A DNA stretch of 64,000 bases. Origin: an uncultured Alistipes sp. GTDB lineage: Bacteria > Bacteroidota > Bacteroidia > Bacteroidales > Rikenellaceae. Of this stretch, positions 1 through 9,811 are shown in pieces. The translations under genes were made by a program, and so were the position numbers. Under the pieces are notes generated by a model. That model had not been told where the DNA came from. It did not search any database and worked only from the letters and a program-made list of their open reading frames with translations. The stretch is taken from the NCBI GenBank assembly GCA_944326855.1, contig CALVFO010000029.1:105363-169362 (forward strand), in the 5' to 3' direction. Within the stretch, counting starts at the first letter, position 1, and each line of letters starts with the position of its first letter.

Positions 1-900
1 GGCGGCATTGCTGAACAGGATGACATACCCCATCAAAATACCGAGAGTCTGAGCCCGAAAAGCCGGATCGTTCCATCGAGACCGGCAGGCCACCAGCAAT
101 CCGGCCAGCGCCAACAACACACCTCCTTGTATATAATGAATATACGAAGGCAACACCGGGAAGAGCACCCGGATGTTGAAAAACGTTTCGAAAACCCGGG
201 TTCCGTAATGCACATTCAGTCCGTCGACCCAGGCGCGATAATAGTCCAACAAGGATGCCAGCGGGATATTCACCACCGGCAGAACAAAATACAGGGCGGC
301 TATACCCACCGTATAGGCCATATTGCGCCAGAAATGGGGATAACACAGCAACAGTCCCAATTGAAAGATCCCGTACACTTTGGTAAATCCGGAAATCAGG
401 ATCAGGGCGATCGCCCATCCGGCCCGTCCTCTTTCCAGAAGGCTAAAAGCGAACACAAACAGATAAGCCACGGCCACATTATACTGGAAGGAAAGCTGTG
501 TCGTTGCCAGAATCAGCATGGTATACAGGTACATATTCCGTTTCTGGCGCACCGTATATCGATCTGGGAGAGTAAAAATCGCCACAAAATAGAGCGTATA
601 GTTGAACAGATTCCAGACAAACGGTCCCAACCAGGCGGGCAACAACGCGAAGGGTGTAAACAGCAGATTGAACAGCGGCCCGTACAAATAATAATCATGA
701 TGTGCAGCAGCCCACTGGCTGCCATAAGGAACGATTCCCCGCCAAAAGTCGAGGGTCGCCTCCGCAAAGATCATGAAATTGAAATGTTTTCCCCGCATCA
801 CCTCCGAAAAACTGAGGCCGAATGTCAGCAAGAAGCCCAATAAATAGAGGTTACGCCGGTTCATAAAGAAACGGTCGAGGGCTGTGAAAAAAGAACGCAT
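1..900 (-). CDS. Glycosyltransferase 87 (DUF2029)-like membrane protein, 3' end cut by window
   Basis: The minus strand is open from an ATG at 900 to the window edge, giving the first 300 residues without a stop. The protein begins MRSFFTALDRFF and has repeated hydrophobic segments separated by short polar loops, the pattern of a polytopic inner-membrane protein. An early loop after the first helix contains DFWRGIVPYGSQW and HHDYYLYGPLFN, which resembles the periplasmic catalytic loop of GT87/DUF2029 polyprenyl-phosphate-sugar transferases (mannosyltransferase-like). The family normally has about 400 residues, so roughly a quarter lies outside the window. It is divergently transcribed from the gene at 1011. 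Substrate cannot be read from the sequence. Family call is by motif and topology only. Confidence 0.7.
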   Translation of the reverse strand, partial: MRSFFTALDRFFMNRRNLYLLGFLLTFGLSFSEVMRGKHFNFMIFAEATLDFWRGIVPYGSQWAAAHHDYYLYGPLFNLLFTPFALLPAWLGPFVWNLFNYTLYFVAIFTLPDRYTVRQKRNMYLYTMLILATTQLSFQYNVAVAYLFVFAFSLLERGRAGWAIALILISGFTKVYGIFQLGLLLCYPHFWRNMAYTVGIAALYFVLPVVNIPLASLLDYYRAWVDGLNVHYGTRVFETFFNIRVLFPVLPSYIHYIQGGVLLALAGLLVACRSRWNDPAFRAQTLGILMGYVILFSNAA

Positions 901-1010
901 AGGCTATCGTTGGGTGTTAATGTGACGGAATCTCCCCTTTTCAAAAGTTTCCCGAGCATTTTCCGCTTCAAAGATAACCAAATTCTGAATTTTCCCGTAT
1001 ATTCATCGAC

Positions 1011-2135
1011 ATGAAACACCGCCGGAGCATTCCTACTTTTCTCTTCCTTTTTCACCTCCTGCTCGTCATGGGGTTGCTCGGATACGGAGGTTTTAGGGGG
1101 CACGCCAACGCCCAGAACAGATCGAAGTTTTCAGAAACACGCTCTGATTCAGAAGCAAAGACATCTTCGACACCAAAGCGTTCGTCCCGTACCGATGCTC
1201 CCGGAGCACAACGCCTCGTCCTGGCTTTTTACAACACCGAAAATTTTTTCGATACGCTGCCGTCTCCCGATTCGAAACACGACCCCTATACCCCTCAGGG
1301 GACATACCGATGGAACGACGCCCGCTATCGTCAAAAGATCAGTCACATCGCCCGGGTCCTCGACACGCTGAAAGCCGACATCGTGGGATTGGCCGAAATC
1401 GAAAACGAAACGGTCTTACGGGATCTGGTTTCCCAGTTGCACACCAGCTACAATTACCTGATTCGTCCCGGGAGCGATCCGCGCGGCATCCAGGTCGCCC
1501 TGCTCTACCGAGGCTCCCAATTTTTCCCGCTGCACAGCTTTCAAATCCGGGGTCCCGGACTGACCCGTCCGATTCTGGGTGTCCGAGGCCGATTGCAGGG
1601 AGATACGATCACCCTGCTGGTGGCTCATCTTCCCTCCCTGCTGAACCGCAACTCCTGGCGACGCGCCGCAGCCCAAACCCTGCAAAACCATCTGCAGGCC
1701 CTCCTTCACCGAGATCCCCACGCCAAAATCATTCTGATGGGCGATTGGAACATGACGCCCCGTTCTGCCCTGGCCCGCAAGAGACTGGGCGTAAAACCCT
1801 GGCCGGAAACTTCCAGCCCGGAAAGCACCGCCGAGGCCCGACACGCCTCCCGCCCCGAAACTCTTCTGACCCCATTCACTACCCTGGAAACCCGAGGCGA
1901 AGGCAGTTATGTATACCGGGACAGGCGCTACATCTACGACTATTTCCTGTTCAACACAAACTGGACAGATCCCTGCGGTTGGAGATTCAGGGGTGCCTGC
2001 GGAGTGTTTGCACCCGACTTTCTGCTCCATTCGACCGGTCCAAGACAGGGTTACCCCTACCGCACTTTCGAGCGGGGAAATTACCTGGGCGGTTTCAGCG
2101 ATCATCTGCCGGTTTGGCTGATCCTCGAAAAATAA
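1011..2135 (+). CDS. Secreted endonuclease/exonuclease/phosphatase (EEP) family protein
   Basis: This 374-residue protein has an N-terminal hydrophobic segment (residues 8-30) that looks like a signal peptide or anchor, then a low-complexity stretch to about residue 65, then one EEP (DNase I-like) fold. Visible active-site elements are N75 and E77 in FYNTENFF, E129 in GLAEIEN, H206 in VAHLPS, D245 and N247 in GDWNMTP, and D364-H365 in GFSDHLPVW. These are the metal-binding and catalytic positions of the fold, so a phosphodiesterase or nuclease acting outside the cytoplasm is expected. Many Bacteroidetes carry such stand-alone EEP proteins; the true substrate is unknown. It stands alone between a divergent gene and ppdK, which has its own promoter. 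Confidence 0.85.
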   Translation: MKHRRSIPTFLFLFHLLLVMGLLGYGGFRGHANAQNRSKFSETRSDSEAKTSSTPKRSSRTDAPGAQRLVLAFYNTENFFDTLPSPDSKHDPYTPQGTYRWNDARYRQKISHIARVLDTLKADIVGLAEIENETVLRDLVSQLHTSYNYLIRPGSDPRGIQVALLYRGSQFFPLHSFQIRGPGLTRPILGVRGRLQGDTITLLVAHLPSLLNRNSWRRAAAQTLQNHLQALLHRDPHAKIILMGDWNMTPRSALARKRLGVKPWPETSSPESTAEARHASRPETLLTPFTTLETRGEGSYVYRDRRYIYDYFLFNTNWTDPCGWRFRGACGVFAPDFLLHSTGPRQGYPYRTFERGNYLGGFSDHLPVWLILEK

Positions 2136-2165
2136 CAGAGAAGCAATCATTTACCCGCTTTCTCA

Positions 2166-2197
2166 TTTGGGAAAACCCGATTAAATTGCTATCTTTG
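2166..2197 (+). promoter_or_regulatory. Bacteroidetes-type promoter for ppdK
   Basis: TTTG at 2166-2169 and TATCTTTG at 2190-2197 are 20 nt apart, an exact match to the Bacteroidetes -33/-7 pattern (TTTG, 19-21 nt, TAnnTTTG). Transcription would start near 2204, leaving a leader of about 70 nt before ppdK. Confidence 0.8.
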
Positions 2198-2276
2198 TGA
2201 CTCTGGAGGCCATATGTGTTAAAAATTTTACGGCAACGCCTCCTTCCACAGACAACCATTTTTAATATAAACCGAT

Positions 2277-5003
2277 ATGCCGAACAAAAAACGAGTTTAC
2301 ACCTTCGGAAACAAACAGGCCGAAGGGAATGGAAAAATGCGAGAACTGCTGGGCGGTAAAGGAGCCAATCTGGCTGAAATGAACCTGATCGGGATTCCGG
2401 TCCCCCCGGGTTTCACCATCACCACCGAAGTGTGTGCCGAATACTTCAGCCACGGCCGCGAAGAGGTGATCCGTCTGATCAAGCCTCATGTGGAAGCCGC
2501 CATGAAACAGGTGGAAAATATCATGGGTATGGAATTCGGCAGCAACACCAATCCGTTGTTGATGTCGGTTCGTTCGGGCGCACGCGCCTCGATGCCGGGC
2601 ATGATGGATACCATCCTCAACTTGGGACTTAACGATCAGGCCGTCGAAGGTCTGGCTCAAAAAACCGGCAACCCCCGCTTCGCTTGGGACTCCTATCGTC
2701 GTTTCGTACAGATGTACGGTGACGTCGTGCTGAACATGAAACCCCAAAGCAAAGAAGATGAAGATCCGTTCGAAGAGATCATCGACGAAGTCAAAAAAGC
2801 CAAAGGCGTCACCCATGACACCGAACTGACGACTGACGATCTAAAAGAGCTGGTCGTTCGCTTCAAGGCCGCCGTCAAAAAAGTAACCGGACAGGACTTC
2901 CCGACCGATCCCTGGGAACAACTCTGGGGAGCCATCTGCGCCGTATTCAGCAGCTGGATGAACGAACGCGCCATCCTCTACCGCAAGCTCAACAACATCC
3001 CCGCCGACTGGGGTACCGCCGTCAACGTACAGGCCATGGTCTTCGGGAACATGGGCGAAACCTCCGCTACCGGGGTGGCCTTCACCCGTGACGCCGCAAC
3101 GGGCGAGAACCTCTTCAACGGCGAATACCTGGTCAACGCTCAGGGTGAAGACGTCGTAGCCGGGATCCGCACGCCGCAGGAAATCACCATCGAAGGTTCG
3201 CGTCGTTGGGCCGAACTGCAAGGTATTTCGGAAAGCGAACGTTCCGCCAAATACCCTTCGCTCGAAGAGGTCATGCCGGCCGCTTTCGCCGAACTGAACG
3301 AAATCCAGCAACACCTGGAAGACTACTTCACCGATATGCAGGACATCGAGTTCACCATCCAGAACGGCAAACTGTGGATGCTGCAGACCCGTACCGGGAA
3401 ACGTACCGGAGCCGCCATGGTGAAAATCGCCATGGATATGCTCTCCGAAGGGCTGATCGATGCCAAAACGGCCGTCCTGCGTGTAGAACCGGGCAAACTG
3501 GATGAACTGCTGCACCCGATCTTCGATGCCGCCGCCCTCAAGAAAGCCAACATCATCACCAAAGGGCTGCCCGCTTCTCCGGGTGCCGCTACGGGTCAGA
3601 TCGTATTCTTCGCCGAAGAAGCCGAAAAATGGGCTGAACAAGGCAAACAGACCATCCTGGTCCGGATCGAAACTTCGCCCGAAGACCTCAAGGGAATGAA
3701 CGTATCGAACGGTATCCTGACCGCTCGCGGCGGGATGACCTCTCACGCTGCGGTCGTAGCCCGCGGGATGGGAAAATGCTGCGTATCGGGAGCCGGCGAT
3801 CTGGTGATCGACTACAAGGCCCGCACCATCACGGTCGGCAACAAGACCTACAAGGAAGGCGACTGGATCTCGCTGAACGGTTCGACCGGGATTATCTACG
3901 AAGGAAAAGTCGCTACCAAAGACGCTGAACTGAGCGGCGATTTCGCCAAACTGATGGAACTGGCCGATGAATTCGCCCACCTGAAAGTACGCGCCAACGC
4001 CGATACGCCCCGCGATGCCAAACAGGCCTTCAGCTTCGGGGCTCAGGGGATCGGTCTTTGCCGGACGGAACACATGTTCTTCGAAGGCGACCGCATCAAG
4101 GCCGTACGCGAAATGATTCTGGCCGATGACGAAACCGGCCGTCGTGCCGCTCTGGCCAAGTTGATGCCCATGCAGCGCGGCGACTTCGAAGGGCTGTTCG
4201 AAACCATGCAGGGTCTGCCTGTAACGGTTCGTCTGCTCGACCCGCCTTTGCATGAATTCGTTCCTCATCAGGATCACGAAATTCAGGAACTGGCCGACGA
4301 AATGGGCGTTTCCTTCGACGTGATCAAACAGAAAGTGGAAGCCCTCAGCGAAGTGAACCCCATGTTGGGTCACCGTGGCTGCCGTCTGGGGAACACCTAT
4401 CCCGAAATCACCGAAATGCAGGCTCGCGCCATCCTGGAAGCGGCCCTCAACACCAAAGCCAAAGGCATCGACGTTCACGTCGAAATCATGGTTCCGCTGG
4501 TCGGCAACCACAAGGAATTGCGCTACCAGAAGAAAGTAATCGACGCCGTAGCCGCCGAAGTCTTCGCCGAACGCAATCAGGTGATCGACTACATGATCGG
4601 TACGATGATCGAAATTCCGCGTGCCGCCGTTACCGCCAACCAGATCGCCGAAGTGGCCGACTTTTTCTCGTTCGGGACGAACGACCTGACGCAGATGACC
4701 CTCGGTTTCTCGCGCGACGACGTGGCCAAGTTCCTGCCGGTATACCTCGAAAAAGGGATTCTCAAAAACGACCCGTTCCAGATTCTGGATGTCAACGGGG
4801 TGGGACAGCTCGTCCGCGAAGCCGTATTCAAGGGCCGCGGCGTGAAACCCAACCTCAAATGCGGGATCTGCGGGGAACACGGTGGTGAACCCAGCTCGGT
4901 GGAATTCTGCCACTATGCCGGTCTCAACTACGTGTCCTGCTCGCCGTTCCGGGTGCCTATCGCCCGTCTGGCCGCCGCACATGCCGCTTTGAAACAACAG
5001 TAA
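2277..5003 (+). CDS. ppdK: Pyruvate, phosphate dikinase
   Basis: This 908-residue cytoplasmic enzyme interconverts pyruvate, ATP and phosphate with phosphoenolpyruvate, AMP and pyrophosphate, linking glycolysis and gluconeogenesis. The N-terminal ATP-grasp domain includes GGKGANLAEM near residue 30. The phosphohistidine swivel domain has GGMTSHAAVVARGMGK with the catalytic His at 490. The C-terminal PEP/pyruvate TIM barrel carries GLCRTEHMFF, SFGTNDLTQM and LKCGICGEHGGE, with the acid/base Cys at 865. It is about 34 residues longer than the 874-residue clostridial enzyme, the extra length lying before His490. That length is usual for Bacteroidetes. The gene is single, with its own promoter and terminator. 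Confidence 0.98.
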   Translation: MPNKKRVYTFGNKQAEGNGKMRELLGGKGANLAEMNLIGIPVPPGFTITTEVCAEYFSHGREEVIRLIKPHVEAAMKQVENIMGMEFGSNTNPLLMSVRSGARASMPGMMDTILNLGLNDQAVEGLAQKTGNPRFAWDSYRRFVQMYGDVVLNMKPQSKEDEDPFEEIIDEVKKAKGVTHDTELTTDDLKELVVRFKAAVKKVTGQDFPTDPWEQLWGAICAVFSSWMNERAILYRKLNNIPADWGTAVNVQAMVFGNMGETSATGVAFTRDAATGENLFNGEYLVNAQGEDVVAGIRTPQEITIEGSRRWAELQGISESERSAKYPSLEEVMPAAFAELNEIQQHLEDYFTDMQDIEFTIQNGKLWMLQTRTGKRTGAAMVKIAMDMLSEGLIDAKTAVLRVEPGKLDELLHPIFDAAALKKANIITKGLPASPGAATGQIVFFAEEAEKWAEQGKQTILVRIETSPEDLKGMNVSNGILTARGGMTSHAAVVARGMGKCCVSGAGDLVIDYKARTITVGNKTYKEGDWISLNGSTGIIYEGKVATKDAELSGDFAKLMELADEFAHLKVRANADTPRDAKQAFSFGAQGIGLCRTEHMFFEGDRIKAVREMILADDETGRRAALAKLMPMQRGDFEGLFETMQGLPVTVRLLDPPLHEFVPHQDHEIQELADEMGVSFDVIKQKVEALSEVNPMLGHRGCRLGNTYPEITEMQARAILEAALNTKAKGIDVHVEIMVPLVGNHKELRYQKKVIDAVAAEVFAERNQVIDYMIGTMIEIPRAAVTANQIAEVADFFSFGTNDLTQMTLGFSRDDVAKFLPVYLEKGILKNDPFQILDVNGVGQLVREAVFKGRGVKPNLKCGICGEHGGEPSSVEFCHYAGLNYVSCSPFRVPIARLAAAHAALKQQ

Positions 5004-5050
5004 TCGAAACACCCCGATGTGATTCCATAAATCCACATCGACATTCTTTC

Positions 5051-5082
5051 AGACAGGCCCGGTTTCGGGTCTGTCTTTTTTT
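5051..5082 (+). terminator. Intrinsic terminator after ppdK
   Basis: AGACAGGCCCG and CGGGTCTGTCT form a hairpin with a GTTT-type loop, followed by seven T. It lies 48 nt past the ppdK stop. Confidence 0.85.
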
Positions 5083-5237
5083 GGTTCTCTTCTCAAGAAT
5101 ACCCCTCTTGCAGACCATTCGACAGACCGTTCGACAGGACGTTCGGCTCTCCCTACCCCTCAACACCCACGATGATTCCTCGCCCCCGGAAAAAAACAAA
5201 CAGTCATCGTCTCCCAGCCCGTTTCGGTTCCTTCCCC

Positions 5238-5273
5238 CCAAAAAATGAGGGCGCCTTCCTCAGAAAGCGCCCT
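5238..5273 (-). terminator. Intrinsic terminator after the mltF-like gene
   Basis: GAGGGCGC (5247-5254) and GCGCCCTC (5266-5273) pair. Read on the minus strand the stem is followed by a T run (AAAAAA at about 5240-5245 on plus), so it ends the minus-strand transcript of the gene at 5297-6658. Confidence 0.8.
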
Positions 5274-5296
5274 CTCCATATATCGAAAAACTGGTT

Positions 5297-6658
5297 TTAG
5301 CGATCAATGCGATGGCAATAGATATGATATCTCGACCACACCTGATCGACAAAAGCCAATGTCTGTCGGCTGTTGAATGTTCCGCATTTCACCACGTCGT
5401 CTTTCGCCACTTCCGGATCGGATTTGGCTTTCAGACAGGCCGATACGTCTTTCCAGCTATCGGGGTTTCCGCCCCGTTTGCGTGCCAGACTGCGGGCATC
5501 GAGCACATGCCCCAACCCGGCATTATAACAGGCCAGAACGATGTGCATCCGATCGGTCCAGGAGGTGCCCGGCGCAAAGTCAAGCGACTTTTCAATCTTT
5601 CCCAACACCTTGAGCGCCAACAATACATTATTTTCAGGATCCCTCAAATCGCCCTGCACCCCGAACTGACGGGCCACTCGCGGCATAACCTGCATCAGCC
5701 CCTGAGCTCCCCGGCGCGAAACGACATTCGGATTGAAACGAGATTCGTTGTAGGCAATCGCCGAAATGAACCGCCAATCGTACCCTTCCCGTTCACAGAC
5801 ACGTTTGAAAACTTCGTCATACACCGAGATCCGTCCCGGCAGATACCCGCTTCCGCTTTGGTTCAGCAACTCGCCGACGATTCCTCTTTCGAAATAGAGA
5901 TCGTTGAGCACCGCATATTCCGAACTGCCCCGATAGGCGGCGAGCCAACTTTCAAAATCCGCTTTCAGAGCCGGGTCCAACGGCGTAACGACGGCACTCA
6001 ACGCTATCGGCTCCGAAAAACTGTAAATTTCCTCGACACCGCGAATCAGGGCACAGCCCAACTGGGCTTCACTCATTTCGCAGATCACATAATCGTAGGT
6101 GCCGTTAGCCACGCTTTCGATCAGATCGAAACTGTTGGATGACGAGACATAGACATTCGCCGGCAGCGAGTCCAACAAGGTACTATACGCCCGGGTACCC
6201 TTGAACCCTGAAGAAACCAGCAATTTCCCTTTTTTCAAAAAAGGAATCAATTCGAAATCGGCATTCCGACGCACTTCGGAAGCCTGACGGCGACCGCATA
6301 ACAACACATAAGACGTCCGATAAATCGGGACTTCGAACGCCCGATCTTCCGCCGTAACATGATCGGAAAGCGTAGTCAGAACATCGACCTCCCCTTTTTC
6401 CAGCATGTTGGCATACACGGAAGGTTTCTGTCCGTCCACCACGCGCAATTGCTTGCCGCGGGCATCGGCATAAGCTTTGAACAAATCGTACTGATAACCG
6501 TATCTTTCTCCGTTCAGCACGAAATAACCCGGCATCTGTTCGTCCATGACCACGACCAGTTCGTTGCGGAGAGCAGGTGCGGATTTTTGAGAATTACAAC
6601 TGAATAAAGAACTGACTGTTAAAGCCAAAAAAGCTACTTGACATACTTGTTTCAGCAT
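5297..6658 (-). CDS. mltF: MltF-type lytic murein transglycosylase lipoprotein
   Basis: This 453-residue protein begins with a lipoprotein signal ending in LFSC (acylated Cys21). Residues about 33-260 form a solute-binding-protein family 3 domain, and about 275-445 an SLT lysozyme-like domain. The transglycosylase motifs are clear: ES in YNESRFNP with catalytic Glu305, GLMQVMP at 320-326, and ACYNAGLGHV near 376. The product should cleave peptidoglycan glycan strands from the periplasmic face of the outer membrane, releasing 1,6-anhydro products. The SBP domain is regulatory in MltF relatives. The gene follows the porin-like gene on the same strand after 38 nt and probably shares its transcript. 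Confidence 0.93.
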   Translation of the reverse strand: MLKQVCQVAFLALTVSSLFSCNSQKSAPALRNELVVVMDEQMPGYFVLNGERYGYQYDLFKAYADARGKQLRVVDGQKPSVYANMLEKGEVDVLTTLSDHVTAEDRAFEVPIYRTSYVLLCGRRQASEVRRNADFELIPFLKKGKLLVSSGFKGTRAYSTLLDSLPANVYVSSSNSFDLIESVANGTYDYVICEMSEAQLGCALIRGVEEIYSFSEPIALSAVVTPLDPALKADFESWLAAYRGSSEYAVLNDLYFERGIVGELLNQSGSGYLPGRISVYDEVFKRVCEREGYDWRFISAIAYNESRFNPNVVSRRGAQGLMQVMPRVARQFGVQGDLRDPENNVLLALKVLGKIEKSLDFAPGTSWTDRMHIVLACYNAGLGHVLDARSLARKRGGNPDSWKDVSACLKAKSDPEVAKDDVVKCGTFNSRQTLAFVDQVWSRYHIYCHRIDR

Positions 6659-6696
6659 ACATTTTCGGTTGGTCGGGCTGCTTGCCTGCCACCAGT

Positions 6697-8835
6697 CTAG
6701 TCATAGAACGTCCAGGAGACGCCCAATCTGAACATCCGCTTGTTGAGCGGATAGTGCTGTACCGAGAAATAATTTCTTTCTCCGAACAGATCATCGTTCA
6801 GGTGCTGCAACTTGGCCAGAATCCGCATGCGTTTCCATTTCGCACTCACGAAAAAGTCCAACATGGGATAGCCGCCGATCTGTCTGTCATCCCCCACGAG
6901 TTGATAGGTATAAAACTGCATAATGGCCGGATTGTATCCGTAGCCGTTATACTTGGTGTTGTAGCGACCGTCGATGCCGATCTGCATCTGCAACACGTTT
7001 TTCACCACATAAAACTCGTAATAGTAGCTGAGATAGACACCGGCAAGCGGCACAGGGACGACCTCCTCGGCATTACTAAACTGGAGCAATACCCGGTGGT
7101 TCAGGTGAAGTCCGCCGAGGCGGAAATCCTTTTGGCCGTACAGACCCAGCACATTCACGGTTCCGTCGTATTGAACGGGCACCATATTCGAGCCGAAATA
7201 GATTTTATTCTGCGTCAGGCTGTTGGTGGCGCCGAGCTCCAGCCCGATAATCGGGGCCGAGAGTTTGACCATGAAGCGGGTCTCAGTCTCTTTCGAAAAA
7301 GAGTTTGACCACACGAAGTGGTTAGAGAAATAACGCTGCATCCAGTAGTCGGGCGTACGCCGATCGTACGTCACGCTACCGCTGAGCGTCAGGGGTCGTT
7401 GTCGGATAAATAAACGCATGGCGATATCTCCGCCCAGGGTCATATCCTGGCCGAAATCGCCGAAAGGATGGTATTTCAAGTGGGCGTTCCAGTCCACATA
7501 GCGGCTGACCTTTCCTCGCAGGGAGCCATACACATACGTATCGTTACGCTTCGCGTTCCGATCCCGCATCAGATAATCTTCGGGATTGAACTGGGAGTAG
7601 AGGTGCATATCGTAACCGATCCCGGCATTGATAACCCCCACGACTCCTTCCCGATCCCAGGGTTGTATCTGCACGAACACCTTATTCGAAAACAATCGCT
7701 CATACGTAGAATCCCTGCTTTCCGCCGGATCGAGATACCAATGCTGGAAATAGTCTCCCGAAGAAGATTTGGTGTCGGTATAGTTGCGCGAGAAGCGGCT
7801 GTACTCCATCGAATGCCCCACGAAAAACGACGAGCGGTCGGCGATCGAAAAGTCCTCTTCGGTCAACTTTCTCAGAGGGATCCCGTAGGACTGGAACAAA
7901 TAAAAAGTATTGTTTTTCAACAGGTTCCTGGCATCCTGCAAATGGACCGGAACAACCTCGGGCATCTCGAAAACCGTATCGCGGATATTGCGATCCTCGG
8001 TAATCCCCCCGTTTTCGTTCAGACGGACCATATTGTAGATGTAACCGGCCTGCAACGTATATTTTTTCCCCGTGTGGGCAAAGGCCATCGAAAGGTTTTT
8101 ATCCCGGGTTTTGTGATTGGTATAGATCCCGCGCATCCCCCAGGTGCGATAATCGATGTTAAAACCGCTCGAAGGCGAGATATTCTGCGCATGCGTAACC
8201 CGGAAGCCCTCTTCGAAACGCTTGACCTGTCCCGACATGGAATAAGAGAAATGGGTAAACGCCTTCTTGACATTGAAAAACCGAACCTTCTCCGGCGTAA
8301 ACAAATAATCGTCCACCACCCTGGCAAAGGTAAAGTTCCGCGGATCGGGCCGATCATAATAATCCATCGGCATGGATGGTCCCCCGACATTCCCGGTATA
8401 GATCGATCCTACACCATGTTGTAAGAACGGATAATCGTTCTGAAAGCCGTTCAGGGTCGTATCGATATCGATAAATTTCACCTCGTTGACCTCCAGATCG
8501 GGGCTCCAGGCAAAATTCAGGCGCGCCCGCAAAGAATCTCCGAAAAAATAGGATTCGAGCGGTTTCCGAATTTTAGGTTCCTTTTTGGTGGTATCGGCCG
8601 TTTCCGAATCGGCATTATGGTCGACCACCCCGGCTTGGGCCCCGTATTGCATCTGGGTCTGCGGATTCTGAATCCGACCGAACGGGCTGCGAATCGACCC
8701 GGAAGAGGTCTGCGCAGACACCTGCCCCATTCCGAAGCAACCGATCGCTGCGAACAGCCAGGCCATAGCCCTGTATCTACCCCGACGACAATTCACGCTT
8801 ATGCCTTTATTCCGGGTTTTCTCGACGAGACACAT
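6697..8835 (-). CDS. Putative outer-membrane porin (Bacteroidetes putative-porin family)
   Basis: The protein is 712 residues from the first ATG. The N-terminus is RRGRYRAMAWLFAAIGCFGMGQVSAQ, a signal peptide with cleavage after SAQ. In-frame alternatives at a GTG near 8796 or an ATG at 8766 would give more normal signal lengths, so the start is uncertain. The mature protein is rich in aromatic and alternating polar/hydrophobic residues (for example YLSYYYEFYVV, TDYYFQHW-like patterns) and ends in FRLGVSWTFYD, with the terminal aromatic cluster typical of beta-barrel outer-membrane proteins. It matches my recollection of the Bacteroidetes putative porin family. Role and cargo are unknown. It precedes the mltF-like gene by 38 nt; a TACCTTTG box sits upstream at 8884-8891. 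Confidence 0.75.
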   Translation of the reverse strand: MCLVEKTRNKGISVNCRRGRYRAMAWLFAAIGCFGMGQVSAQTSSGSIRSPFGRIQNPQTQMQYGAQAGVVDHNADSETADTTKKEPKIRKPLESYFFGDSLRARLNFAWSPDLEVNEVKFIDIDTTLNGFQNDYPFLQHGVGSIYTGNVGGPSMPMDYYDRPDPRNFTFARVVDDYLFTPEKVRFFNVKKAFTHFSYSMSGQVKRFEEGFRVTHAQNISPSSGFNIDYRTWGMRGIYTNHKTRDKNLSMAFAHTGKKYTLQAGYIYNMVRLNENGGITEDRNIRDTVFEMPEVVPVHLQDARNLLKNNTFYLFQSYGIPLRKLTEEDFSIADRSSFFVGHSMEYSRFSRNYTDTKSSSGDYFQHWYLDPAESRDSTYERLFSNKVFVQIQPWDREGVVGVINAGIGYDMHLYSQFNPEDYLMRDRNAKRNDTYVYGSLRGKVSRYVDWNAHLKYHPFGDFGQDMTLGGDIAMRLFIRQRPLTLSGSVTYDRRTPDYWMQRYFSNHFVWSNSFSKETETRFMVKLSAPIIGLELGATNSLTQNKIYFGSNMVPVQYDGTVNVLGLYGQKDFRLGGLHLNHRVLLQFSNAEEVVPVPLAGVYLSYYYEFYVVKNVLQMQIGIDGRYNTKYNGYGYNPAIMQFYTYQLVGDDRQIGGYPMLDFFVSAKWKRMRILAKLQHLNDDLFGERNYFSVQHYPLNKRMFRLGVSWTFYD

Positions 8836-8883
8836 TCGTCCCGAACCCCGAACTACAACGTTTAATGTACCTTAAAGATTGGG

Positions 8884-8891
8884 CAAAGGTA
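8884..8891 (-). promoter_or_regulatory. Candidate -7 box for the porin-mltF unit
   Basis: CAAAGGTA on plus is TACCTTTG on minus, a match to TAnnTTTG, about 50 nt upstream of the porin start. No good -33 TTTG is seen at the expected distance, so this is tentative. Confidence 0.45.
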
Positions 8892-8927
8892 GTAAAAAAT
8901 TCACAGATGCCTACTTTCGGGTCTTCA

Positions 8928-9653
8928 TCACCCCTGACGGGAGGATTTGCACACCCACAAAGACAGGATGGAAACCAGGATGTAAAGCAGTATAATTCCG
9001 CTGATGGCTCCGAACCCTCCGACCACCAAGGCGATCAACGAGATACCCAAAAACAGGTAACGAACTTCGTTTCCCCGGAATCCGTAATGTTTGAACTTGA
9101 GGGCGAACATCGGGATTTCGCTCACCAGCAACACGGCCAGTACCACCGCCACGGCCAGCACCACCGCCGGGTGCACGGTAAAGAGTTTCGCCTCGAACAT
9201 ATACCCCGCCGAGGCCACAAACAAGGCCGATGCCGGTGTCGGCAGTCCGATAAAACGATCGTGCTGGCGTTCGTCGATATTGAATTTGGCCAAGCGCAAA
9301 GCGGAAAAAGCCGCCAGGATAAAAACGCCGTAACCGATCTCGCCCACCCCGCCCGAGGACTCGAACATGCTCAACAGAATGGCCGAAGGAGCGACGCCGA
9401 AACTCACCACATCCGACAGGGAATCGAGTTGTACGCCCAACGCCGAACTGCTGTGGAACAGCCGGGCGGAAAAACCGTCCAGAAAATCGAATACAGCGGC
9501 CGCCACGATCATGAAAAATGCCATCTGGAGTCCATCGTAACGCAACGTAAACACCACCGCCAACGATCCGGAAACCAAATTACACAAAGTAAGCAGGTTG
9601 GGAATGGTAAACAACGTGATCTTCTGCGGTTCCCGTTTGGATGTTTTTTTCAT
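8928..9653 (-). CDS. pssA: CDP-diacylglycerol--serine O-phosphatidyltransferase
   Basis: This 241-residue integral membrane enzyme makes phosphatidylserine from CDP-diacylglycerol and serine, the first step towards phosphatidylethanolamine. It carries the complete CDP-alcohol phosphatidyltransferase signature: D56, D59-G60, A63-R64, then G73, D77 and D81 with the required spacings. The rest consists of hydrophobic helices. Decarboxylase psd is often adjacent in Bacteroidetes but is not in this window. A TACCTTTG box on the minus strand at 9744-9751 may drive it. It is divergent from the guanylyltransferase gene at 9871. Confidence 0.95.
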   Translation of the reverse strand: MKKTSKREPQKITLFTIPNLLTLCNLVSGSLAVVFTLRYDGLQMAFFMIVAAAVFDFLDGFSARLFHSSSALGVQLDSLSDVVSFGVAPSAILLSMFESSGGVGEIGYGVFILAAFSALRLAKFNIDERQHDRFIGLPTPASALFVASAGYMFEAKLFTVHPAVVLAVAVVLAVLLVSEIPMFALKFKHYGFRGNEVRYLFLGISLIALVVGGFGAISGIILLYILVSILSLWVCKSSRQG

Positions 9654-9743
9654 AGTCCGAAAATTAAATACGGGTTTTCAAACACAGGACGCCCATCGGT
9701 ATCGATCCGACCGCCGCCTCCTGGACTCGCACCCGTTCCGGCT

Positions 9744-9751
9744 CAAAGGTA
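9744..9751 (-). promoter_or_regulatory. Candidate -7 box for pssA
   Basis: CAAAGGTA on plus reads TACCTTTG on minus, 91 nt upstream of the pssA start in the divergent spacer. The -33 element is not convincing. Confidence 0.45.
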
Positions 9752-9811
9752 CGAAAATTCCCGAAGTTCCGTCGGGAAGGAGAAACAAAAGTAGGAAGGG
9801 CTCTTCGGAAG

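Noticed and set aside
127-843. Open frame of 238 codons on the plus strand
   Set aside because: It is the shadow of the GT87-type membrane protein on the minus strand; its composition is Gln/His/Arg-rich with no family pattern.
2841-5036. Open frame of 731 codons on the minus strand opposite ppdK
   Set aside because: Antisense shadow caused by codon bias of ppdK; Phe/Asp/Gly/His-rich and without motifs.
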